From JBEVEP01 sp040512755 (GTDB lineage Bacteria; Pseudomonadota; Alphaproteobacteria; Rhizobiales; Rhizobiaceae): a stretch of 13,108 nucleotides of DNA. Both the position numbers and the translations under genes were made by a program. The number at the start of each line of letters is the position of its first letter. Position 1 is the first letter of the stretch. Location: NCBI GenBank assembly GCA_040512755.1, contig JBEVEP010000025.1, forward strand, positions 1-13,108, given 5' to 3'. Of the stretch, positions 1 through 6,377 are shown in pieces. The notes below the pieces were generated by a model. The model ran no database searches. It worked only from the letters and a program-made list of their open reading frames with translations, and was not told the origin of the DNA.

Positions 1-1
1 G

Positions 2-229
2 CGCGCGACGGCCGTGGGACTCCTCAGCATCTTTCTTATTATCGGCCAGATCTTCGGCGGTTCGCTTGCCGGTGGGGTCGTCGGAACCAGCATCGCCAAC
101 GCTCAGGCGTACCGCGTTCTCTTTCTGATCTTCGCAGGCATCGCGTTGCTCGCGACGTGCGCTACGAGCCTGCTGGCGCCGCGCTCGGGGGCCTGCGCGG
201 ACGCCAGCGCGACCGACCGGAAACCGTGA
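2..229 (+). CDS. C-terminal end of a probable MFS-type transporter (partial, 5' end outside window)
   Basis: The reading frame is open from the left edge (codons from base 2) to a TGA at 227-229, giving the last 75 residues of a protein. It shows two hydrophobic segments, roughly residues 5-30 (rich in Gly, Ile and Leu, with a GQIFGGSLAGG stretch) and 40-60, followed by a short polar Ala/Arg/Asp tail. A Gly-rich helix followed by a final helix and a short cytoplasmic tail is typical of transmembrane helices 11 and 12 of major facilitator superfamily permeases. The substrate cannot be judged from this fragment. GTG at 14 is inside the gene and is not a real start. The family call rests on hydrophobic pattern and general resemblance; another multi-pass membrane protein is possible. 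Confidence 0.6.
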   Translation, partial: RATAVGLLSIFLIIGQIFGGSLAGGVVGTSIANAQAYRVLFLIFAGIALLATCATSLLAPRSGACADASATDRKP

Positions 230-523
230 ATGCGTTTTGGCAAAACCAGAGCTTTCACAACTACGCGGACTACGCCTTAAGCGAGACCTTTCGCCTTGGG
301 CTGAACAGACTATGCGAATTGGGTCATGCTTCCCCGTGCGCGATTATGTGTGCGGAACGGCATGGTAGCGGTGCCATCGCCGGATCATATCGGACTACCT
401 GATCGCAAATGGCAAGACAGTGTTTCATATTCTCGGTCACGACCACATTGAGCCAGCGCATATAACGGAAGCTGCACGGTCCGGATCGGGCGGGGCCCTC
501 ATCTATCCTGCGGATCTTTAGCG
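228..523 (+). pseudogene. decayed RelE/ParE-family toxin-like remnant
   Basis: Two pieces in different frames resemble a ParE-type toxin in the right order. The upstream piece (about 240-345, frame of base 238) reads YADYALSETF then LNRLCELGHASPC, like the N-terminal helices of ParE (pattern IADYTLETFG...LxRLCExLAxxPxxGRPC). The downstream piece (369-523, frame of base 369, ending at a TAG) reads RRIISDYLIA-NGKTVFHILG-HDHIEPAHI, like the C-terminal strands of ParE (RxxxxxYLIFYRxxGDTVxIxRILHxxMDPARHL). A stop codon (TAG, 366-368) and a frame change separate the pieces, and no intact frame or antitoxin gene is nearby. This would therefore be a dead toxin gene. The resemblance is recalled rather than computed, so the call is tentative. 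Confidence 0.35.
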
Positions 524-532
524 CCGAAATTA

Positions 533-548
533 ACATGCATTTGCATGT
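533..548. repeat. perfect short inverted repeat (7-base arms, 2-base centre)
   Basis: The arms are ACATGCA (533-539) and TGCATGT (542-548), separated by TT. The site lies at the left edge of the degraded intergenic repeat and has no coding gene on either side. It could be a protein-binding site or an end of the repeat element; nothing else supports a specific role. Confidence 0.5.
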
Positions 549-622
549 CCGCTTTGGGTCAAACTCGGAAGTCAGCGTAAATCTGCGGGATGTCTTCTCT
601 TCCCCCAATAGCGGAAATGAAA
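541..622 (+). repeat. degraded copy of an intergenic repeat with TGTCCGCTTT core
   Basis: The core ATGTCCGCTTTGGGTCAAA (545-563) is followed by CTCGGAAGTC, a worn inverted partner. About 45 bases on, a second similar unit appears (590-619: TGTCTTCTCTTCCCCCAATAGCGGAAAT). Units of the type TGTCCGCTTT-gggtcaa-AAGCGGACA are, as I recall, scattered in intergenic DNA of Bradyrhizobium-like genomes, where they give spurious small ORFs translating as HVRFGSKAD or SALPPKADI. A second copy in the other orientation lies at 8325-8352. The shared core is seen directly; the family assignment is from memory. Confidence 0.5.
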
Positions 623-1112
623 TTAGGATCTTTTGGCGTTGCTTCGGCTATTCGATGCTGGACCCCGTCGGAACTAACATCATCGGACGCGGACCAGTTC
701 TGAATGAATTCCGGCAAGTCCGACGAGCGGTATCGGCTCCGTCATCATTGCCGAAAATCTGAATTCTAACCTCCCTGCTCTTTTAATTCGCCACTAGCTC
801 TGACCTTCTCCTTTGTTCGATCAATCTCAGGTCATTTCTGACGCAAAGGACCAGTCTGATTTTATTTCGTTCTAGCCGGACGCTCCCGGTTCTGCAGTCT
901 GGCGTGGTTTCTTCGAGCTTAGAACATCGCCGGTGCAAATTTCCCGCCGGTAGGCGGGGCCCACTCGGTCTCGAGAATGCACCGGTGGGTCTCTCCGGCC
1001 TGAGGACGGCCTGTCGAGTAGGTACATTGCGAAAAATCAGCGAGGATAACTCCAGATCCACAGTATTTTATTGGCGGCGCGCCTTTTCGACCACCCGCCG
1101 GAGCAAACTGCA
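623..1112. other. intergenic stretch without recognisable gene
   Basis: Several short open frames exist on both strands (for example 783-1061 minus and 904-1116 plus), but none has a convincing ribosome binding site, a family-like protein or codon use like the neighbouring genes. The segment 920-1010 is GC-rich with a short inverted repeat (CCGGTGCA near 929, TGCACCGG near 978). The region should hold the 3' end and transcription stop of clpA, but I see no clear hairpin with a T run. Confidence 0.5.
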
Positions 1113-3539
1113 TTAAGCTTTTACCAGCGGCACTTTCGGAACGCTGCCGCGCCGCGGCGGACCGTCATCGCCGCCCGGCGGCTTACGTTTCGGCGGCGAG
1201 CGCCGCTTGGCCTTGGCGCGGCGGGGCTCCGGCAGCTTCTCCGGCCGCGGCTTGACCGGCCCATCCGGGTAATCGAAGCCGAGCTTGCTGTTGCCGGCTT
1301 CATCGGTGACGACGATGACACGGACATGGCCGCCGCCCTTGAGTCGGCCGAACAGAACCTCGTCGGCCAGCGCTTTCTTGATGTGCTCCTGGATCACCCG
1401 CGCCATCGGCCGGGCGCCCATCAGCTCGTCGTAGCCGTTGGCAATCAGCCACTCGGTCGCCTCATCGGTCAGCTCGATGGTGACATCGCGGTCGGCGAGC
1501 TGCGCTTCGAGCTGCAGCACGAATTTCTCGACCACCATCTTGGTGATCTCAGGCGACAGATGCGCAAAGGTGATGATCGCGTCGAGCCGGTTGCGGAATT
1601 CCGGCGCGAACAAGCGCGTGATCGCCTCCATGTCGTCGCCCTCGCGCTTATTACGCGTAAAGCCGAACGCCGCCCGCGCCATATCCGAGGCGCCGGCATT
1701 GGTCGTCATGATCAGGATGACGTTGCGGAAGTCGACTTGCTTGCCGTGGTGGTCGGTCAGTTTGCCGTGGTCCATAATTTGGAGCAGCACGTTGAACAGA
1801 TCCGGATGCGCCTTTTCGATCTCGTCGAGCAGGAGCACGCAATGCGGATGCTGGTCGACGCCGTCGGTGAGGAGTCCGCCCTGATCGAAGCCGACATAGC
1901 CTGGCGGCGCGCCGATCAACCGCGAGACGGTGTGGCGCTCCATATATTCCGACATGTCGAAGCGGATCAGCTCGACGCCCATGGCGATGGCGAGCTGTCT
2001 GGCGACCTCGGTCTTGCCGACGCCGGTCGGTCCCGAAAACAGATAGCAGCCGATCGGCTTTTCCGGCTCGCGCAAACCGGCGCGGGCGAGCTTGATCGAA
2101 GCGGACAGCGCTTCGATGGCCTTGTGCTGTCCATAGATCACGCGCTTGAGCGTCTCTTCGAGGTTCCTGAGCACCTCGGCATCGTCTTTCGAGACCGCTT
2201 TCGGCGGAATACGCGCCATGGTCGCGATCGTGGTCTCGATTTCTTTTAGTCCGATAGTCCGCTTGCGTCGGTTTTCCGGCAGCAGCATTTGCGCCGCGCC
2301 CGATTCGTCGATCACGTCGATCGCTTTGTCGGGCAGCTTGCGGTCGTGGATGTAGCGCGACGAAAGCTCGACCGCCGCCTTGATCGCGTCGCTGGTATAT
2401 TTGAGCTTGTGATAATCCTCAAAATAGGGTTTCAGCCCTTTGAGGATTTCGATGGCGTCGGGGATGGTCGGCTCGTTGACATCGATCTTCTGGAAGCGGC
2501 GGAGCAGCGCCCGATCCTTTTCGAAATACTGCCGGTATTCCTTATAGGTGGTCGACCCGATGCAGCGCACCGTGCCGGACGCCAGCGCCGGTTTCAATAG
2601 ATTGGATGCATCCATGGCGCCGCCCGACGTTGCGCCAGCGCCGATCGCGGTGTGGATCTCATCGATGAACAGGATCGCGCCTGAATAGGCTTCGAGTTCC
2701 TTGATCACCTGTTTCAAGCGCTCTTCGAAGTCGCCGCGGTAGCGCGTTCCGGCAAGCAGCGTGCCCATATCGAGCAGGAAGATGGTCGAATTGCGCAACA
2801 CGACCGGGACTTCGCCGTGCACGATGCGGCGCGCCAATCCTTCTGCGATGGCGGTCTTGCCGACACCGGCTTCGCCGACGAACAGCGGATTGTTCTTCTG
2901 CCGCCGGCACAGCACCTGGATGGTGCGGCTGATTTCCAACTCGCGCCCGATGAGCGGATCGATCTTGCCCTCGCGCGCCTTCTTGTTGAGATTGACGCAA
3001 TAGGCATCGAGCGCGTCGCCTTTCTTCTTCGGCTCGTCGCCGGATTTGGTGTCCGCGTCATCGTCAGCGCCGCGCACCGGCCGTGCTTCGGACATGCCTG
3101 GGCGCTTGGCGATGCCGTGACTGATATAATTGACCGCGTCGTAGCGCGTCATGTCCTGCTCTTGCAGGAAATACGCGGCATGGCTCTCGCGTTCAGCGAA
3201 AATCGCGACCAACACATTGGCGCCGGTGATCTCTTCGCGACCGGACGATTGAACATGGATCATCGCACGCTGAATGACACGTTGAAAACCGGCGGTCGGC
3301 TTCGAATCGTCCGCGCCGTCGGTGACCAGATTGTCCAGCTCCGATTCCAGATAAGCGATAAGACTGCGCCGCAACTTTTCCAGATCGACATTGCACGCGC
3401 GCATGACCGCTGCGGCGTCCTGGTCTTCGATCAGCGCCAGGAGAAGGTGCTCGAGCGTCGCATATTCGTGGTGCCGCTCATTGGCCAGCGCCAAGGCGCG
3501 ATGGAGCGACTGTTCAAGGCTGCGCGAAAACGTAGGCAT
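1113..3539 (-). CDS. clpA: ATP-dependent Clp protease ATP-binding subunit ClpA
   Basis: ClpA is the hexameric AAA+ unfoldase that feeds substrates, including N-end-rule proteins delivered by ClpS, into the ClpP protease in the cytosol. The 808-residue product begins MPTFSRSLE and has the Clp N domain (1-145), a first AAA module with Walker A GEAGVGKT (222-229) and Walker B ILFIDE (289-294), and a second with Walker A GPTGVGKT (503-510) and Walker B LLLDE (569-573). An FGF tripeptide (625-627) stands at the ClpP-binding loop, where E. coli has IGL. The last 50 residues form a Lys/Arg/Pro-rich tail, making it longer than E. coli ClpA (758). An ATG two codons upstream (3545) is possible, but GATGAG sits only two bases from it and eight bases from the ATG at 3539, and family members start MPTFS. 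No clpS is found upstream. The protein looks intact. Confidence 0.97.
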   Translation of the reverse strand: MPTFSRSLEQSLHRALALANERHHEYATLEHLLLALIEDQDAAAVMRACNVDLEKLRRSLIAYLESELDNLVTDGADDSKPTAGFQRVIQRAMIHVQSSGREEITGANVLVAIFAERESHAAYFLQEQDMTRYDAVNYISHGIAKRPGMSEARPVRGADDDADTKSGDEPKKKGDALDAYCVNLNKKAREGKIDPLIGRELEISRTIQVLCRRQKNNPLFVGEAGVGKTAIAEGLARRIVHGEVPVVLRNSTIFLLDMGTLLAGTRYRGDFEERLKQVIKELEAYSGAILFIDEIHTAIGAGATSGGAMDASNLLKPALASGTVRCIGSTTYKEYRQYFEKDRALLRRFQKIDVNEPTIPDAIEILKGLKPYFEDYHKLKYTSDAIKAAVELSSRYIHDRKLPDKAIDVIDESGAAQMLLPENRRKRTIGLKEIETTIATMARIPPKAVSKDDAEVLRNLEETLKRVIYGQHKAIEALSASIKLARAGLREPEKPIGCYLFSGPTGVGKTEVARQLAIAMGVELIRFDMSEYMERHTVSRLIGAPPGYVGFDQGGLLTDGVDQHPHCVLLLDEIEKAHPDLFNVLLQIMDHGKLTDHHGKQVDFRNVILIMTTNAGASDMARAAFGFTRNKREGDDMEAITRLFAPEFRNRLDAIITFAHLSPEITKMVVEKFVLQLEAQLADRDVTIELTDEATEWLIANGYDELMGARPMARVIQEHIKKALADEVLFGRLKGGGHVRVIVVTDEAGNSKLGFDYPDGPVKPRPEKLPEPRRAKAKRRSPPKRKPPGGDDGPPRRGSVPKVPLVKA

Positions 3540-3580
3540 TTCCATTTCTCATCGTTTGTATTGGACGCTATCTCCCAGAA

Positions 3581-3748
3581 TCACTTCTTCTCCATGATGC
3601 ACTGCAAAGGATGCTGGTGTTTGCGGGCAAAGTTCATGTCTTCGGATGCTGCGAACCCTCGCCTGCCCGTACCAAAATCGTGCGTGGTGAGCTTATCGCT
3701 AACTTTCGCCAGCCGTGATTTGACGCTGTGGAGATTGTAGTCACACAT
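3581..3748 (-). CDS. truncated copy of a small conserved protein (MCDY-type N-terminus)
   Basis: The frame encodes 55 residues starting MCDYNLHSVKSRLAKVSDKL. It is preceded by a strong ribosome binding site, GGGGAGG, seven bases from the ATG. I recognise the start of a rhizobial conserved hypothetical family of about 110-130 residues (MCDYSLHxVxSRPAKVGDKLVTTxF...TRGFAA...). Here the match runs to RRGFAASED (about residue 37), after which the sequence ends in an unrelated Lys-rich tail and a TGA. The middle and C-terminal parts (AVCLLPGTELAF..., ...HHDALEFPDGQ...) are absent in all three frames, so this is probably a 3'-truncated gene. It lies 41 bases upstream of clpA in the same direction, where clpS usually sits, so clpA may now use its promoter. 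The function of the family is unknown to me. Confidence 0.55.
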   Translation of the reverse strand: MCDYNLHSVKSRLAKVSDKLTTHDFGTGRRGFAASEDMNFARKHQHPLQCIMEKK

Positions 3749-3886
3749 TCTCGGACCTCCCCAATTGGGACAGCCCCTCAGCAATGCAAGTTTACTCCTT
3801 GCTCCATCCTAACGCACCAGCCAAGAGAACCCAGGCGGGTCAGGTGTGTGTGCACCGCAGTAAAATCGGTCTGTCCATGTCGCATT

Positions 3887-4028
3887 TGGCGAGTTCGGCC
3901 AGATCGTTCAGTGCCAGCGCCACAGAGGGGTCTACAAAGAAGAGGGTCGCTACGCCGATGCCGACCCACTCTACAAGCGGGCGCTGGCGTCAATACCAGA
4001 GCAGAAGGGGAGTACCCTAAGTTCTTAG
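3887..4028. pseudogene. tetratricopeptide-repeat gene remnant with halves on opposite strands
   Basis: Two halves of one kinesin-light-chain-type TPR unit abut in opposite orientation. On the minus strand (3929 down to 3887) the sequence reads PSVALALNDLAEL, the first helix of such a unit. On the plus strand, from 3930 to a TAG at 4026-4028, it reads VYKEEGRYADADPLYKRALAS, the second half. In intact TPR proteins these are consecutive (VAxxLNNLAxLYxxQGRYADAEPLYKRALAI). The junction lies at about 3927-3932. No start codon or complete repeat array is present, so this is a remnant that has suffered an inversion. The surrounding segment 3785-3886 and 4029-4144 holds nothing else I can identify. 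Confidence 0.55.
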
Positions 4029-4285
4029 ATGCGTTCTGTCTTGGTCTGAAAGAATTCGGCTCGGCTCGGTTTTGCGCCGGAGCTTGCGATCAACGACGGA
4101 TCGATCGCGCTGACTGGCGTGGACACGGACATTACGGAAGGATCATGACTACTGAACTTGAGCCGCCGGCCCCGCTGCCGATCCAAAGCCGCGCCGGTTG
4201 GTTCAACGCGGGACACACTTCCGGCGCTATTTTTGCAGCAAAATTGATGCAATCCGCAGAACCTTTGAGCCAGCTGGAGCAAAAA

Positions 4286-4705
4286 ATGGATGCCTATGAA
4301 TTTTTCCATCAAATCGTCGAACCAAATTGTGAAAACGCATTGCGCCCCCCGTATCATCTTAGGTTAGCGTGGAACGCTATTGTATCGTTAAACACCGTCC
4401 CTGAGTTTATTGTGCTCCATCGCCTGGGTTACAAGACTGATGTAGACCGTGATTTGCTCTATCGCGAGATAGAAGAGATACGAAAAAAATATCCGGCTCT
4501 TACACAGCTTAATAACGAAGCCATCAAATTGAAACATGTGCGCCGCCTGCCGCGAAAAGAAAATGAGCCTTTATCGAGTATCAACTCGTCTACCAGCCAT
4601 GTGATATCGGAACCGACACTTGCGGAGCTTCTCGAGACCATTCACGACGCTTTCCAGACGATGAAGGCCTTTCCCGAATTGTCTCCGATAAATCGATCCG
4701 TCTGA
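4286..4705 (+). CDS. conserved hypothetical protein (unknown function)
   Basis: This encodes a 139-residue soluble protein beginning MDAYEFFHQIVEPNCENA, with a central LRLAWNAIVSLNTVPEF helix, a charged helix (DLLYREIEEIRKKY) and a KHVRRL motif, then a Ser/Thr-rich tail. It resembles, from memory, a rhizobial hypothetical family with an N-terminal D-F-xx-VxPN motif, LRRAYNAxVAL and a later KHVR; no function is known to me. There are two credible starts. The ATG at 4286 has GGAG six bases upstream and matches the family start. The ATG at 4145, in the same frame, has GGAAGG close by and would add 47 residues. The frame also stays open upstream to 3728, but that part is the TPR remnant read in a wrong frame. 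The gene is clearly more AT-rich than its neighbours, suggesting recent acquisition. Confidence 0.65.
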   Translation: MDAYEFFHQIVEPNCENALRPPYHLRLAWNAIVSLNTVPEFIVLHRLGYKTDVDRDLLYREIEEIRKKYPALTQLNNEAIKLKHVRRLPRKENEPLSSINSSTSHVISEPTLAELLETIHDAFQTMKAFPELSPINRSV

Positions 4706-4748
4706 TTATTTTCTCAACCGCGCATAGGAACAGATTGACGGGCATGGC

Positions 4749-4868
4749 TCAGAATGGGGTGTGCTGGGCAAGGCGTTCGCGTACTCGGATCACTTGCGTG
4801 GCATGCCATTTGCCGCCCTCGGGAATGGACCATAGGCCCAGCGCTACTGATTTGCGCTTGCGTGGCAT
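4749..4868 (-). CDS. very small basic protein, possible recombinase-derived fragment
   Basis: A 39-residue frame starts MPRKRKSVALGLWSIPEGGK and continues with WHATQVIRVRERLAQ. GGAG lies five bases before the ATG, a good ribosome binding site. The EGGKWHATQVIRVRERL part resembles the end of the Recombinase domain of serine recombinases (patterns like PRGGxWHATTVxRxLxRL), which bind DNA. It may be a stand-alone small DNA-binding protein or a cut-down recombinase tail with a new start. It is divergent from the small gene at 4937, sharing a 68-base upstream region. The longer frame reaching to 5099 is not favoured because it overlaps that gene. Function is unknown. Confidence 0.45.
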   Translation of the reverse strand: MPRKRKSVALGLWSIPEGGKWHATQVIRVRERLAQHTPF

Positions 4869-4936
4869 AAAATCTCCAATGTTGCGCCTGGTGGGCGGGA
4901 TTGGTTGAAACGATAGGCAATGAACGAGGAACAGAA

Positions 4937-5161
4937 ATGGACCAAATCGCACTCTATAAGGGCTTCCGAATTCGCGCGTATGAGGACTGGTCGGGGCTAT
5001 GGTTGGCCGAGACCAAGAAGCCGTTTGGGCGGCGGCCGGGTGCTGGCGATCACGACGACACCGATGCTGAGTACATTGCCACGCCCTCCGGTCACCCAAC
5101 GCCAGAAGCCGCTATTGATTTCATAAAGCAGATGATTGATAGCCCGAGTACGACGAGATAA
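4937..5161 (+). CDS. small conserved hypothetical protein
   Basis: A 74-residue acidic-to-neutral protein starts MDQIALYKGFRIRAYEDWSG. The ATG at 4937 is preceded by AGGA with a six-base spacer; the upstream in-frame ATG at 4901 lacks this. The pattern of a short YKGFxIRAYE segment, a WLAE strand and a C-terminal SGHPTPEAAIDFIKQMID helix matches, as I recall, a small single-domain protein common in rhizobia, whose function is unknown. The C-terminal helix with its HPTPEAAI motif is typical of these proteins. A GC-rich hairpin follows the stop codon by 35 bases and may end the transcript. Confidence 0.7.
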   Translation: MDQIALYKGFRIRAYEDWSGLWLAETKKPFGRRPGAGDHDDTDAEYIATPSGHPTPEAAIDFIKQMIDSPSTTR

Positions 5162-5194
5162 GCCCCGACAAGCTTCGCCGCCGATCTCCTTCCC

Positions 5195-5227
5195 GGCCTT
5201 GCGCGTATTCCAATTTAGCGCAAGGCT
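5195..5227 (+). terminator. GC-rich hairpin downstream of the small gene, possible terminator
   Basis: The arms CCTTGCGC (5197-5204) and GCGCAAGG (5218-5225) pair perfectly, extended by a G-C (5196/5226) and a G-T pair, around a 13-base loop. The hairpin starts 35 bases after the stop codon at 5161. The following bases (CTTAATTTCAT) contain only a short T run, so termination may be weak or factor-assisted. Confidence 0.4.
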
Positions 5228-5347
5228 TAATTTCATGGGGAAATACGATACAGGATCCGCGCGAGGATTGAGCGCGGGCAATGGTTCGTGGTCATTCGGG
5301 GGACTGGAGTGTGTCGCCGTCCGAGGCCATTGCACAGGCTCTCCCTG

Positions 5348-5500
5348 TTAACGCCCCCAATCCTCTTCGGCCTCGCGTGTCACCGCTGGCGCTTTCGGAT
5401 TTTTGACCTTCACCCAATGGGGCGACCGGCCCCGGTCATAGATTGAGCCTAGGCGCTTCGATACGAAACCGAGCTTGCACGCCTCGCGGAATGTTCTCGC
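5348..5500 (-). pseudogene. C-terminal remnant of an ATP-dependent DNA ligase (LigD-type ligase domain)
   Basis: Read on the minus strand from about 5500, the sequence gives FREACKLGF-VSKRLGS, then a YDRGRSPHWVKVKNPKAP segment, then AVTREAEEDWGR and a natural TAA at 5350-5348. This is the signature end of the adenylation domain of bacterial ATP-dependent ligases, including motif IV (EGIVSKR) and motif V (WxKxKNP) with the catalytic-pocket lysines. Three residues of motif IV (the EGI before VSKR) are missing, and an in-frame stop at 5503-5501 precedes the remnant. Only about 49 residues survive of a protein normally over 300 long. Such ligases act in non-homologous end joining with Ku. This copy cannot be functional. 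Confidence 0.85.
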
Positions 5501-5709
5501 TTATACGGGGCGTTCGACCAATCCTTCTGGATGTAGTCAGCCCAGCCCCAGAACAAAGTAAAAAATTTAGCGAGCGTTCCCATTCCCGTTCTCATGGATC
5601 GCAAATGTGAAAACGGAAAGCCTGTTCTCGATCCAGGCCTCGTTAATGCGACTAAGAAAACCGCAGCGACAGCAGCAGCGAGGATTAGGTCCACGAGTAA
5701 AGTCTGCAT
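5449..5709 (-). CDS. small single-pass membrane protein, unknown
   Basis: The frame encodes 86 residues starting MQTLLVDLILAAAVAAVFLV. The ATG at 5709 has AGGAG seven bases upstream, a strong site. Residues 3-23 form one hydrophobic helix, followed by a basic/aromatic region (GFPFSHLRSM, then KFFTLFWGWADYIQKDW). The last 17-20 residues are read out of frame through the DNA ligase remnant, so the original end of the gene was probably lost when the two sequences were joined. I recognise no family. It could be a real small membrane protein or the truncated start of a larger one. Confidence 0.45.
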   Translation of the reverse strand: MQTLLVDLILAAAVAAVFLVALTRPGSRTGFPFSHLRSMRTGMGTLAKFFTLFWGWADYIQKDWSNAPYKREHSARRASSVSYRSA

Positions 5710-5978
5710 TTTTAAGCTCCTCTGTTTCAGCACGGCCTTATTGGGGAGAAAAGGTGCGTCCCGACGAGCCCAACCCATGAAAAGACGCGCCGGGACTTGC
5801 CACCGACAGTCCACATGGAGAGACTGACGATAACCGACGCGACTCTGCGGGTTGGCATTTGGGACCACATTTACCTAGCTCAATGCCATATCGATTAAGC
5901 AATCGGCAAATCTCGTTTTTCCCGCACCCGTTATTGCGGCAAGCATGGTACTTGTTCGAGTTGCAGCAGCAATCGCAC

Positions 5979-6362
5979 AGCGATGTCTTCTCCCGCCATA
6001 ACCGGCTGGCGAGCGGCGTCCGTGCGGCTGTGGAAGCATGGGGTTTACGCATATGCGCACAGGGTTCCGAATGGTACTCCGACACCGTGACGACAGTCTT
6101 AGTACCGGAGGGCTTCGAAGCCAATGACGTCATCAAGACCGCCTATTTTCGTTATGATTTATCGCTTGCCACAGGGCTTAATAAGCTCAATGGAAAGGCT
6201 TTCCGCATCGGCCATCTCGGCTGGCTTAACGAAATAATGGTAATGCAGACCCTCTGTGGGGTCGAACTCGCGATGCGCGACGTCGGTGTTCCATTCGAGC
6301 CCGGCGCGGGTGCCGGCGCGGCGGTCGTTATCTCTCCGATACCGGCCAAGCCATGCGGATAG
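5979..6362 (+). pseudogene. sgaA: C-terminal fragment of serine--glyoxylate aminotransferase
   Basis: This is a class V pyridoxal-phosphate aminotransferase of the serine-glyoxylate / alanine-glyoxylate type, which makes glycine and hydroxypyruvate from glyoxylate and serine. Only about the last 127 residues remain of a protein of roughly 400. They start at DVFSRHNRLASGVRAAVEAW and include SEWYSDTVTTVLVPEGF, the C-terminal KLNGKAFRIGHLG motif (with the substrate-carboxylate-binding Arg) and VELAMRDVGVPFEPGAGAGAA, ending at a TAG. The N-terminal two-thirds, with the PLP-binding lysine, is missing upstream, so the fragment cannot be an active enzyme. The frame is open back to 5859, but that part shows no family resemblance. 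It sits among other remnants. Confidence 0.85.
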
Positions 6363-6377
6363 CAGCCGAATAACTTT

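Noticed and set aside
929..985. Inverted repeat CCGGTGCA / TGCACCGG
   Set aside because: Eight-base arms 41 bases apart are expected by chance in GC-rich DNA and have no gene context.
1065..1108. Possible clpA terminator (GGCGG...CCGCC followed by AATAAAAT on the minus strand)
   Set aside because: The stem is only five pairs with a 17-base loop and no true T run.
1071..2249. Long plus-strand open frame (392 codons) opposite clpA
   Set aside because: It is a mirror of the GC-rich clpA coding strand; its protein is Arg/Asp/Leu-rich with no family likeness, and clpA is certain here.
2817..3740. Plus-strand open frame of 307 codons opposite the clpA start
   Set aside because: Its protein resembles nothing, has a typical antisense composition and spans the real clpA start and the truncated small gene.
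3728..4144. Upstream extension of the 4286-4705 gene
   Set aside because: It runs through the TPR remnant in a wrong frame and contains no family-like sequence; internal ATGs have proper ribosome binding sites.
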